Below are positions 1 to 5,504 of a stretch of 5,962 bases of DNA, piece after piece. Numbering within the stretch: position 1 is the stretch's first letter; each line of letters starts with the position of its first letter. The stretch spans positions 1-5,962 of the forward strand of contig CAVIKO010000099.1 in assembly GCA_963643035.1 (NCBI GenBank). The letters run 5' to 3'. Origin of the DNA: UMGS1696 sp963643035. GTDB lineage: Bacteria > Bacillota > Clostridia > Oscillospirales > CAG-272. The notes under the pieces were generated by a model, which made no database searches, was not told the DNA's origin, and was given only the letters and a program-made list of their open reading frames with translations. A program made the translations under genes and the position numbers.

Positions 1-62
1 CTGCAATGTTGTTGTACAAAATAATTATTCTTGCCGCCCGGAAAATCCGTTGTAATCCGCAT
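1..62 (-). CDS. Start of a further operon gene, truncated by the window edge
   Basis: An ATG at 62 (minus strand) opens a frame of 20 complete codons that runs off the left edge. The peptide begins MRITTDFPGGKNNYFVQQHC. The start lies 3 nt after the stop of the solute-binding lipoprotein gene, and a strong GGAGGGG Shine-Dalgarno sits at 74-80, inside the end of that gene, with an 11-nt spacer. This tight spacing implies co-transcription and perhaps translational coupling. In such loci the next gene is often a permease or a carbohydrate-active enzyme. This N-terminus has no hydrophobic stretch, so it looks cytoplasmic rather than like a permease or secreted protein. Too little is visible to assign a family. 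Confidence 0.6.
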   Translation of the reverse strand, partial: MRITTDFPGGKNNYFVQQHC

Positions 63-65
63 ACT

Positions 66-1553
66 TCAGTTTTCCCCTCCTTCTCCGTCGTTCGCCGCGG
101 TCAGAATGGCAAGATCCTTTTCCACCGTTGGTGCGATTTTTTCGGTCAGGGAAGAGAACGTGTCGGTGCCCTTGTAATACACTTCCATATATTTATAATA
201 GGTATCGCCGCAGAACGTACTCAATCCAATGTCATATACCGCGGAATCAAAGATAATATCAAGCATCTTCGCGGATCCCTCATCGCGGGCATAGCGGGAT
301 TTGAGCAGTGTTTCCTTATAGAGCGGCACCAATCCGGTATGGGAATCGCGGCTCATCGCCTCGAGAATCAGTCCGACATTTTCGTACTCCTCTGCGGGCA
401 GCGTGATCGGCAGCGTTGCCATCGTACCGCCGGAGGTCAGCGCGTAGTATTTCTCCTGCGATTCGTCGAATTTCGGGAACGGGATGATACCGATATCGCT
501 TTCCATATCACGATAATCGGAAACCGCTTTCATGGATGAGCCGACAAAGAGACAATGGTTGTCCTTGAAAATCGTCGGCGCATCTCCACTGCCACTGTGG
601 ATATCGTTCGCAATCTTCAGGAACATTTTGTTTCCGTTGTGCTTCGCGAGAATCGTAGACAGTACGTTCTGCGCGTATTCGTTGCCGGGAATTGCGAATA
701 CCGTCTCCCCGTTCTCGTTCTGGTCGATGTACTTGACACCGGCGCCCGTCACAAGCGAACCAAAATAGAGCTTGATCGCCGTGGTGCAGCCGAACCGATC
801 GTTCAGATCGATCACACCGTCACCATTGAGATCCGCAATCGCCGCTTCCTCCATTTCATAGAGCTTGTCATCCGTCCATTTACCGTCCTCGACCAAAGTG
901 TACAGATCGTCCGCAAAGCCGAGATCGGCGTACATATCCTTATTGAAAAGCATGATGAAGCTGCGCGTACTCTGGGACAGGGAGAAATCCCCGGTCGCGG
1001 CATACGGCTTTCCGTTTGCAATGAAGGTTTCTCCGGCGCTTTCGTTCCACCAGTCCATGGTAAAATCGATGTAGGGGATATTGTCCCATGTAAGAAGTCT
1101 GCCGCCCGCGTAGTGATTGACAACCTGCTCATCGTAGATCATCACAAGCTTGTACGTGTTTTCGCCGGAGAGAACTTTTGCCGCCAGCGTATCGGATGGA
1201 TTGCGCTCCAACTCTGCGGTGATCTTGCAGTTGAACTGCTCCATGATCCGGTTGTTGCGCACCCAGACCTCATCGTTCATCGCATCGCCGTTCGTTTCGT
1301 CCGCGGTCAGAATGTGGATTGCCCATGTGAGCCATTCATCGTTGTAGTTGTCGATGTGGAAATCGTAGCCATCCATATCCTTTTCCGGCAGAGCGGGATA
1401 TTCTGGCTCAGTTTCGACGGATTCCGTTTCGGTCTGTGCGTTTGCTGTAGTATTGTCAGGGGCAGTGTCGTCCGTGGGCTTCTCCGTCTTTCCGCATCCG
1501 GCAACAGTGAGCAGCATCAGAAGACAGAGGGCAAGAGAGATTCTGCGTTTCAT
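66..1553 (-). CDS. Extracellular solute-binding lipoprotein of an ABC transporter (probably sugar-type)
   Basis: This 495-residue protein is predicted to be anchored outside the membrane, where it would capture a substrate, probably a sugar or oligosaccharide, and pass it to an ABC permease. Residues 1-20 are a lipoprotein signal: basic MKRR, a hydrophobic core, then the lipobox V17-A18-G19-C20, with Cys20 the expected lipidated residue. A Thr/Glu/Asp-rich linker (about 21-55) follows. The body (about 56-495) has the aromatic-rich, DxxNDEVW-containing character of large Firmicutes solute-binding proteins. Residues 241-252 form an EF-hand or dockerin-like calcium loop (DLNGDGVIDLND). The start at 1553 is chosen because it begins a proper signal peptide and has GGAAAGG at 1561-1567, 7 nt upstream; the frame stays open to 1652 but that extension adds charged residues before the signal. 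No permease or ATPase gene is visible, so they may lie beyond the left edge. The substrate cannot be read from the sequence. Confidence 0.85.
   Translation of the reverse strand: MKRRISLALCLLMLLTVAGCGKTEKPTDDTAPDNTTANAQTETESVETEPEYPALPEKDMDGYDFHIDNYNDEWLTWAIHILTADETNGDAMNDEVWVRNNRIMEQFNCKITAELERNPSDTLAAKVLSGENTYKLVMIYDEQVVNHYAGGRLLTWDNIPYIDFTMDWWNESAGETFIANGKPYAATGDFSLSQSTRSFIMLFNKDMYADLGFADDLYTLVEDGKWTDDKLYEMEEAAIADLNGDGVIDLNDRFGCTTAIKLYFGSLVTGAGVKYIDQNENGETVFAIPGNEYAQNVLSTILAKHNGNKMFLKIANDIHSGSGDAPTIFKDNHCLFVGSSMKAVSDYRDMESDIGIIPFPKFDESQEKYYALTSGGTMATLPITLPAEEYENVGLILEAMSRDSHTGLVPLYKETLLKSRYARDEGSAKMLDIIFDSAVYDIGLSTFCGDTYYKYMEVYYKGTDTFSSLTEKIAPTVEKDLAILTAANDGEGGEN
798..833 (-). other. EF-hand/dockerin-like calcium loop in the solute-binding protein
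   Basis: Codons 241-252 encode DLNGDGVIDLND. Asp or Asn occupies loop positions 1, 3, 5, 9 and 12, with Gly at 6 and Ile at 8. This is the canonical 12-residue calcium loop, ending in Asp as dockerin repeats do rather than in the Glu of classical EF-hands. A single loop suggests a structural calcium site, not a cohesin-binding dockerin, which needs two. Confidence 0.6.
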
Positions 1554-1596
1554 GAAAAATCCTTTCCATATTTTATGTGTTTGATAGAACGAAGCT

Positions 1597-1625
1597 ATTA
1601 TAGCATAGATTTCATCACAGAAAAA
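1597..1625 (-). promoter_or_regulatory. Promoter of the solute-binding protein gene
   Basis: On the minus strand there is a perfect TATAAT (1597-1602) preceded by TG one base upstream (TGCTATAAT), an extended -10 element. The -35 region at 17 bp spacing is TTTTTC (1620-1625), a poor match, which is typical of promoters needing an activator. The start point should be near 1590, giving a leader of roughly 37 nt. Related direct repeats end on the -35 region. Confidence 0.7.
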
Positions 1626-1662
1626 TGCGAGATATGAGTGAATTTTTGCCATTTTTGAGCAA
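1623..1662 (-). promoter_or_regulatory. Putative AraC-type tandem binding site upstream of the lipoprotein promoter
   Basis: Two related 19-nt half-sites lie in direct orientation with a 21-bp period. The upstream one is TTGCTCAAAAATGGCAAAA (1644-1662) and the downstream one is TCACTCATATCTCGCATTT (1623-1641). They share CTCA at positions 4-7 and CA at 15-16. The downstream copy matches the promoter-proximal copy at the oxidoreductase promoter at 14 of 19 positions, including the uninterrupted CTCATATC, and overlaps the -35 region by 3 nt. The assignment to the neighbouring AraC-type regulator is inference. Confidence 0.5.
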
Positions 1663-1693
1663 ACGCGTTTATCAAATTCCGTAAACGCGTTTA
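1661..1693. promoter_or_regulatory. Pair of AAACGCGTTT palindromes, candidate LacI-family operators
   Basis: AAACGCGTTT occurs at 1661-1670 and again inside the perfect 12-bp palindrome TAAACGCGTTTA at 1682-1693. The centres are 22 bp apart, about two helical turns. On the minus strand the shared direct repeat is GATAAACGCGTTT followed by R and C. Half-sites of the AAACG type fit LacI/GalR-family operators. The second copy overlaps the stop codon of the AraC gene. The pair lies about 75-97 bp upstream of the predicted lipoprotein start point. No LacI-type gene is in the window. Confidence 0.5.
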
Positions 1694-2536
1694 TCCGTGC
1701 TTCTGGGCACGGTACACACTTGGCGGTACACCCTTCTCTTGTTTGAATTGGTGTGTGAACGAATACACATCGGAGTATCCGAGCTTCTCCGCGATCGCGC
1801 CGATCTGCTCACCGGCAAGCAAGTAGGTACACGCGGCATCGATGCGGCAGCGGATCCGGAATCTGCCCGGGGATTCTCCGAACAATTCGGCAAAGCGGCG
1901 GCGGAACGTATGATACCCGATCCCGCATTCCGCCGCGATCTCCACAAGGGCACGGGTATTCCGCGGATCGGACAGGATGGTGCGCGCCTTATACAGCGGC
2001 TGCGTTTTGCGGCTCTCTGCAATCCCGGATACTGCCAGAATATAATGGCAGAATGTCGGCAGGTGCATATAGATGTCCGTCCACGGCACCTCCGTCAGCA
2101 CGCGCAGGATCGCAGTAAATTCCTCGTAATATTCGTACCGGAACGGACAGGCATGGATCGCCTCACAATACGCCAGTTCCGGGATCAACTGCAAAAGCGC
2201 CGGATAATACGATTTGTCCATGCAGAGATAGAGGCGCACACCCCGCTTTGCTGTAAGGCGCATTTCATATCGTCGATCCGGACGGCGGATACAGACATCC
2301 ATCGACGCAAGAGGCTTTGTTTCACCCTTTTCGGTATGGAAGCCTCTGCCCTCCCAGATCCATGTCATCGCGAACTGGTTGTCATGCGTATCGTTTGTGA
2401 CCGTCTCGATCCCGGTGTTCACAGAGATCCCGGCGGCAATTCCGGCGACCCGTGTATACGCGTGACTGACCCGCCGCAGAAGATAAAACGGTGCGCCGCC
2501 GTCCTTTTCCGCAAGATACAGCTTTTCCTCCGTCAT
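1691..2536 (-). CDS. AraC-family transcriptional regulator
   Basis: This 281-residue protein would be a cytoplasmic, DNA-binding, ligand-responsive regulator. The N-terminal part (about 1-175) has no obvious motif and fits the effector-sensing domain of this family. The C-terminal part (about 185-277) is a clear AraC-type double helix-turn-helix: the first helix pair lies around ALVEIAAECGIGYHTFRRRF (197-216) and the second around IGAIAEKLGYSDVYSFTHQF (245-264), followed by the family signature KGVPPSVYR. The start is uncertain. ATG 2536 has GGGAGG at 2549-2554, a 12-nt spacer also used by rpsR in this window. ATG 2548, ATG 2560 and TTG 2569 are in-frame alternatives that add 4 to 11 residues. 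The gene precedes the lipoprotein gene on the same strand and diverges from the oxidoreductase gene, so it is probably their local regulator. The ligand is unknown. Confidence 0.9.
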   Translation of the reverse strand: MTEEKLYLAEKDGGAPFYLLRRVSHAYTRVAGIAAGISVNTGIETVTNDTHDNQFAMTWIWEGRGFHTEKGETKPLASMDVCIRRPDRRYEMRLTAKRGVRLYLCMDKSYYPALLQLIPELAYCEAIHACPFRYEYYEEFTAILRVLTEVPWTDIYMHLPTFCHYILAVSGIAESRKTQPLYKARTILSDPRNTRALVEIAAECGIGYHTFRRRFAELFGESPGRFRIRCRIDAACTYLLAGEQIGAIAEKLGYSDVYSFTHQFKQEKGVPPSVYRAQKHG

Positions 2537-2552
2537 ACGGTTTTCCATCCTC

Positions 2553-2593
2553 CCGCTCATTTCTGACAAATCCGCCGCTCATATCCGACATTT
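2553..2593 (+). promoter_or_regulatory. Putative AraC-type tandem binding site upstream of the oxidoreductase promoter
   Basis: Two 19-nt direct repeats with a 22-bp period are CCGCTCATTTCTGACAAAT (2553-2571) and CCGCTCATATCCGACATTT (2575-2593). They are identical at 15 of 19 positions. The second copy overlaps the -35 box (2591-2596) by 3 nt, the arrangement AraC-family activators use to contact RNA polymerase. The same element lies downstream of the regulator's own promoter, around its possible start codons, so binding could also block self-transcription. The sequence pattern is observed; the bound protein is inferred. Confidence 0.55.
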
Positions 2594-2619
2594 ACGACCT
2601 GCTGCTTTTATTATATAAT
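2591..2619 (+). promoter_or_regulatory. Promoter of the FAD-dependent oxidoreductase gene
   Basis: TTTACG (2591-2596), 17-bp spacer, then perfect TATAAT (2614-2619). The -35 matches consensus at 4 of 6 positions. Predicted start point is near 2626, giving a leader of about 50 nt before ATG 2677. Confidence 0.65.
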
Positions 2620-2639
2620 ACAGCCATAGCAAAATGCAA
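2610..2639 (-). promoter_or_regulatory. Probable promoter of the AraC-family regulator gene
   Basis: On the minus strand TATAAT occupies 2610-2615, with a weak TTGCAT at 2634-2639 (18-bp spacer). The -10 overlaps the -10 of the divergent oxidoreductase promoter by two bases, because the sequence ttatataa reads as a -10 on both strands. The two promoters should exclude each other. Confidence 0.45.
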
Positions 2640-2676
2640 TACCCAAAACGGAATTTGGAAAGGAATCATTGCAGAT

Positions 2677-3975
2677 ATGACAAATACCTACAGAGAGGCG
2701 GCACGGGAACTTCCTGTGCGCGGCGAATACGATGTGATAGTGGCAGGCAGCGGTCCAGCTGGCGTATCGGCGGCGATCACAGCGGGCAGACTGGGAGCGC
2801 GCGTACTGCTTGTCGAATGGAATAACTGTGTCGGAGGCATGTCCACATCCGGACTGATGAGCCACTTCACCGGGAGCGTGCGCTGTGGGCTGTATACGGA
2901 AATTCTCACGAATATGGCAGACCGGAACGAGGGGGAGCGGCATGGGAAGATCACGAGGTACATCGATCCCGAAAAACTCAAGGCTATCTATCTCGACATG
3001 CTCCAGGAAGCGAACGTGGAGGTACTGCTCTACACCTTTGTCTGCGGCGCAATCATGGAAGGAAACCGTATTGTCGGGATTGTCACGGAATCGAAAAGCG
3101 GCAGACAGGTGTATAAGGCGCGTGTATTCGTGGACGGCACCGGAGACGGAGACGTAGCGTATTTTGCCGGAGTTTCCTACTGCAAGGGAAGAGAAACGGA
3201 CGGCAAGATGCAGCCAGCGACGCTGATGTTCAAGGTCGCCGGAGTGGATACGGATCGTGCGGTACTGCTTGGTTCGTTTGAATCGACCTACAATACCCCC
3301 AAGGGAGAGCTGCAAGCCCTTGCCAAGGCGCATATTCCCTACCCGGCCGGTCATCTTCTAGTGTACGAGACGACCCTGCCCGGGATCGTCACATGCAATA
3401 TGACAAACTGCACCGATATAGACGGCACATCGGCGGAAGATTTGACGCGAGCGGAAATCGTCTGCCGCTCCCAGATGCCTGCCATCGTCGCCTATCTGCG
3501 CGAATTTGTGCCGGGATTCGAACACTGCTACATCATCAGCGCAGGTTCCATGATGGGTGTCCGAGAAACACGCCATTTCAAGGGTCTGTATACCCTGAAC
3601 GAGGAGGACATCCTTGCTTCCCGCGTGTTCGAAGATTGGGTGGTACGCGATGCCAGCTTCAATTTTGACGTACACAATCTGACCGGTTCCGGACTGGATG
3701 AAACCGGCTGCCAGCAGCACTTCCCACAGATCAAGGGCTACACGATCCCCTACCGCTGTCTCGTGCCGGAAAACGTGGACGGATTATTACTCTCCGGCAG
3801 GAACATCAGCGGTACCCACATGGCGCACTCCAACTACCGCGTCATGCCCATCTGCGTCGGAATCGGCGCGGCATGCGGCATCGCGGCGGCCTTAGCAGCA
3901 GAAAAGCAAATCCATGTACGAAACGTACCAGTCACGGAAATTCAAGAGAAGCTGATCGCAGCAGAGCGGCGATAA
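2677..3975 (+). CDS. FAD-dependent oxidoreductase (PF12831-like)
   Basis: This 432-residue flavoprotein is predicted to be cytoplasmic and to use bound FAD for an unidentified oxidation or reduction. A Rossmann dinucleotide fold opens the protein: G24-S-G26-P-A-G29 with E47 at the end of the second strand, where the FAD ribose is normally held. The CVGGMSTSG loop (51-59) follows. A second FAD motif, DGTGDGD, lies at 153-159. The conserved C-terminal FAD-closing segment is around DGLLLSGRNISGTHMAHSNY (368-387) and the following glycine/alanine-rich helix. This layout is that of the FAD_oxidored family often found in carbohydrate gene clusters. ATG 2677 is chosen because it begins just ahead of the Rossmann strand; GGAAAGG (2657-2663) is upstream with a long 13-nt spacer. 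The frame is open back to 2491, but that part overlaps the promoter and the divergent gene. The substrate is unknown. Confidence 0.88.
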   Translation: MTNTYREAARELPVRGEYDVIVAGSGPAGVSAAITAGRLGARVLLVEWNNCVGGMSTSGLMSHFTGSVRCGLYTEILTNMADRNEGERHGKITRYIDPEKLKAIYLDMLQEANVEVLLYTFVCGAIMEGNRIVGIVTESKSGRQVYKARVFVDGTGDGDVAYFAGVSYCKGRETDGKMQPATLMFKVAGVDTDRAVLLGSFESTYNTPKGELQALAKAHIPYPAGHLLVYETTLPGIVTCNMTNCTDIDGTSAEDLTRAEIVCRSQMPAIVAYLREFVPGFEHCYIISAGSMMGVRETRHFKGLYTLNEEDILASRVFEDWVVRDASFNFDVHNLTGSGLDETGCQQHFPQIKGYTIPYRCLVPENVDGLLLSGRNISGTHMAHSNYRVMPICVGIGAACGIAAALAAEKQIHVRNVPVTEIQEKLIAAERR

Positions 3976-3982
3976 AACGACT

Positions 3983-4016
3983 TTTCCAGGGATGCACGGA
4001 AATTTTGATTTTTTCT
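3983..4016 (+). terminator. Weak candidate terminator after the oxidoreductase gene
   Basis: TTTCC (3983-3987) pairs with GGAAA (3998-4002) around a 10-nt loop, followed by two T-runs ending near 4014. The stem is only 5 bp and AT-rich, so termination would be inefficient. No better candidate exists between the oxidoreductase stop and the rpsF promoter. Confidence 0.3.
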
Positions 4017-4026
4017 CAGAAAACCA

Positions 4027-4055
4027 TTGACAAATCACGCTATATATGTTAGAAT
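4027..4055 (+). promoter_or_regulatory. Strong sigma-A promoter of the rpsF-ssb-rpsR operon
   Basis: Perfect TTGACA (4027-4032), 17-bp spacer, TAGAAT (4050-4055), plus TG at 4047-4048 that makes an extended -10. This is the strongest promoter in the window, as expected for ribosomal protein genes. Predicted start point is near 4062, leaving a leader of about 77 nt. Confidence 0.85.
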
Positions 4056-4067
4056 AATATGCTGAAC

Positions 4068-4123
4068 GGACTGTTTTTACAGCCGTCTCTCTGCCGCTGA
4101 ATATCTACGGCGGTCTGAAGTCC
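4068..4123 (+). promoter_or_regulatory. Structured rpsF leader, candidate S6:S18 autoregulatory RNA
   Basis: GGACT (4068-4072) can pair with AGTCC (4119-4123) to close a domain just before the Shine-Dalgarno GGGAGG (4127-4132). Inside, CAG and CCGT (4080-4086) can pair with ACGG (4107-4110) and CTG (4115-4117), leaving a bulged CGGT. A GCCG/CGGC alternative (4093-4096 with 4108-4111) competes with this. Many bacteria carry an rpsF leader bound by the S6:S18 complex, with a conserved CCG element. Position and CCG content fit, but I folded it by eye and did not match it to a model. Confidence 0.45.
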
Positions 4124-4138
4124 ATAGGGAGGTATAAA

Positions 4139-4462
4139 ATGGAAAAGATCTTAAACTCTTACGAAACCCTTTATGTTATCGACCCCGATCTTTCTGAGGA
4201 AGCTACCAAGGCGATGATCGACAAGTTCAACGCCCTGATCGCGGACAACGGAACCATCGGCGAAGTCAACGAATGGGGCAAGCGCAAGCTGGCTTATCCG
4301 ATCAACGACAAGCCGGAAGGATACTATGTGCTCGTCAACTTCGAGAGCGAATCCGCTTTCCCGGCTGAGCTGGAGAGAATCTTCGGCATCACCGAGGGCA
4401 TCATGCGTTCCATCGTGATCCGTCACGAAGACAAGAAGAAAGCCGACAAGAAAGAGGCATAA
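4139..4462 (+). CDS. rpsF: 30S ribosomal protein S6
   Basis: S6 is a small-subunit protein that binds 16S rRNA in the central domain as a heterodimer with S18. The 107-residue product shows the family hallmarks: YETLYVIDPDL near the N-terminus (8-18), the WGKRKLAYPI segment (46-55) and GYYVLVNF (61-68). The last 10 or so residues are Lys-rich and extend beyond the usual core of about 95. ATG 4139 has an ideal GGGAGG Shine-Dalgarno 6 nt upstream. It is the first gene of the operon with ssb (30-nt gap) and rpsR, so S6 and S18 are made from one transcript. Confidence 0.97.
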   Translation: MEKILNSYETLYVIDPDLSEEATKAMIDKFNALIADNGTIGEVNEWGKRKLAYPINDKPEGYYVLVNFESESAFPAELERIFGITEGIMRSIVIRHEDKKKADKKEA

Positions 4463-4492
4463 ATCTCTGCCGAAACGAAAGAAAGGCTGATC

Positions 4493-5047
4493 ATGGCTAA
4501 CTTTAATTTCAACAAGGTCATTCTGGGCGGACGTCTCACTGCGGATCCGGAGCTGAAAACCACGCCTTCCGGCATTTCCGTTACGTCCTTCACGGTCGCT
4601 GTCAACAGACGAACCAGCAAGAACGCCACAGAAGAACCGCAGGCAGACTTCTTCAACGTCACCGCATGGCGTACCACCGCGGAGTTCATCACACGGTATT
4701 TCCGCAAGGCAAGCTCCATCTGCGTTGTCGGCTCGCTCCAGACCAGAAGCTGGGTAGACCAGCAGGGTATGAAGCGGTTCGCCACCGAGATCGTAGCGGA
4801 TGAAGCGTTCTTTGTAGATGCCAAGAGTGAAAGCCCGCTCGCCGTACAGCAACAGGCCGCCGCATATGCGGGACAGGCTTACGGCGCACCGCAGCAGCCC
4901 CAGAATTCGTATATGCCCGACAGTTATGCCGCGCCGTATACGCCCACCAACGCTGCGCCCGCACAAGCACCGCAGCAGAACGGATTCGCGTCCAACGCGG
5001 CTCCGAAATTTGAAGAGATCGCGGGAGACGACGAGTTGCCATTCTGA
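4493..5047 (+). CDS. ssb: Single-stranded DNA-binding protein
   Basis: SSB coats single-stranded DNA in replication, repair and recombination. In the 184-residue product, the OB-fold covers about 1-110, with FNKVILGGRLTADPELK at the start, the ADFFNVTAWR strand (51-60) and the aromatic residues F54, W59 and W87 that typically stack on DNA. A Gln/Ala/Pro-rich disordered linker (about 114-170) follows. The protein ends in the acidic tip DDELPF, the standard docking peptide for replication and repair partners, so it is full length and likely the main replicative SSB. ATG 4493 has GAAAGG 6 nt upstream. It sits between rpsF and rpsR, the usual Firmicutes order. Confidence 0.97.
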   Translation: MANFNFNKVILGGRLTADPELKTTPSGISVTSFTVAVNRRTSKNATEEPQADFFNVTAWRTTAEFITRYFRKASSICVVGSLQTRSWVDQQGMKRFATEIVADEAFFVDAKSESPLAVQQQAAAYAGQAYGAPQQPQNSYMPDSYAAPYTPTNAAPAQAPQQNGFASNAAPKFEEIAGDDELPF

Positions 5048-5109
5048 GCCGCTCAGTACATCACCCCGATCCTTTCCCCGAAAATGATAACAGGAGGATT
5101 TCATAAGCA

Positions 5110-5430
5110 ATGGATACTGAAAAGAATGAAGTTGTAACCGAAGAAGCAGCTGCTCCCGCAGAGAGAGAAGCCGCTCCCGCACAGGCAGCTCCTGCCGCAA
5201 GACCGGCAATGCGTCCGAACAGAAGAAGAAAGAAAGTCTGCGCTTTCTGTGCCGATGGCATTGACGAAATCGACTACAAGGATACCATCCGTCTGCGCAA
5301 ATTCGTCTCCGAAAGAGCGAAGATTCTGCCCCGTCGGATCTCCGGTACCTGCGCGAAGCACCAGAGACAGCTGACCACCGCCATCAAGCGTGCCCGTCAC
5401 GTTGCCCTGCTGCCCTACATCAGCGACTAA
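5110..5430 (+). CDS. rpsR: 30S ribosomal protein S18, zinc-binding type, with N-terminal extension
   Basis: S18 pairs with S6 on the 30S platform. The conserved core runs from about residue 36 to 106 and includes DYKDTIRLRKFVSERAKILP, GTCAKHQRQL and the final ALLPYISD. C44-x2-C47, C81 and H84 mark the metal-binding (C+) form. Residues 1-35 are an extra Ala/Pro/Glu-rich segment; typical S18 is 75-80 residues, so this 106-residue version is long. ATG 5110 follows AGGAGG (5092-5097) with a 12-nt spacer, unusually long for a ribosomal gene, but no later start would keep a sensible spacing. It lies 62 nt after ssb, with no promoter or terminator seen between them. Confidence 0.96.
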   Translation: MDTEKNEVVTEEAAAPAEREAAPAQAAPAARPAMRPNRRRKKVCAFCADGIDEIDYKDTIRLRKFVSERAKILPRRISGTCAKHQRQLTTAIKRARHVALLPYISD

Positions 5431-5432
5431 CG

Positions 5433-5456
5433 ACATTCAAAACGAGCTTTGAATGT
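5433..5456 (+). repeat. Perfect inverted repeat (hairpin 1) after rpsR
   Basis: ACATTCAAA (5433-5441) and TTTGAATGT (5448-5456) form a 9-bp perfect stem with a 6-nt loop, starting 2 nt after the rpsR stop. It has no proper T-run after it, so it may protect or process the transcript end rather than terminate it. Confidence 0.65.
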
Positions 5457-5458
5457 TT

Positions 5459-5484
5459 GAAGATCAAAATTCATTTTGATCTTC
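5459..5484 (+). repeat. Perfect inverted repeat (hairpin 2) after rpsR
   Basis: GAAGATCAAAA (5459-5469) and TTTTGATCTTC (5474-5484) form an 11-bp perfect stem with a TTCA loop, 2 nt after hairpin 1. The stem is AT-rich and followed only by a mixed pyrimidine stretch, so it is at best a weak terminator. Confidence 0.65.
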
Positions 5485-5504
5485 TCTTATAAGCCGATCT
5501 TCTC

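Noticed and set aside
555..1637. Long plus-strand open frame (360 codons) opposite the solute-binding protein gene
   Set aside because: It mirrors the lipoprotein gene, has no ribosome binding site or family motif, and its product is low-quality sequence. The minus-strand gene has a lipobox, promoter and Shine-Dalgarno.
1554..1652. N-terminal extension of the lipoprotein (33 codons)
   Set aside because: It would bury the signal peptide and cover the promoter's -10 element.
1661..1693. Catabolite-response element (CcpA type)
   Set aside because: The palindrome centre is two bases longer (CGCG) than the usual cre core, so a generic LacI-like operator is the safer description.
1697..2566. Plus-strand open frame (289 codons) covering nearly all of the AraC gene
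   Set aside because: It is the antisense shadow of a clear double helix-turn-helix protein; no recognisable domain and no start signal.
2491..2676. N-terminal extension of the oxidoreductase (62 codons)
   Set aside because: It would overlap the divergent regulator gene and its own promoter, and has no homologous character before the Rossmann strand.
2611..3354. Minus-strand open frame (247 codons) opposite the oxidoreductase
   Set aside because: Antisense shadow of a gene with intact FAD motifs; no ribosome binding site.
4011..4023. TTTTCT/AGAAAA inverted repeat before the rpsF promoter as a terminator
   Set aside because: The arms are separated by a single base, so it cannot form a hairpin in RNA.
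4151..5209. Minus-strand open frame (352 codons) spanning antisense to rpsF, ssb and rpsR
   Set aside because: It crosses three certain genes and the gaps between them, with low-complexity Leu/Arg/Gly composition typical of antisense translation.
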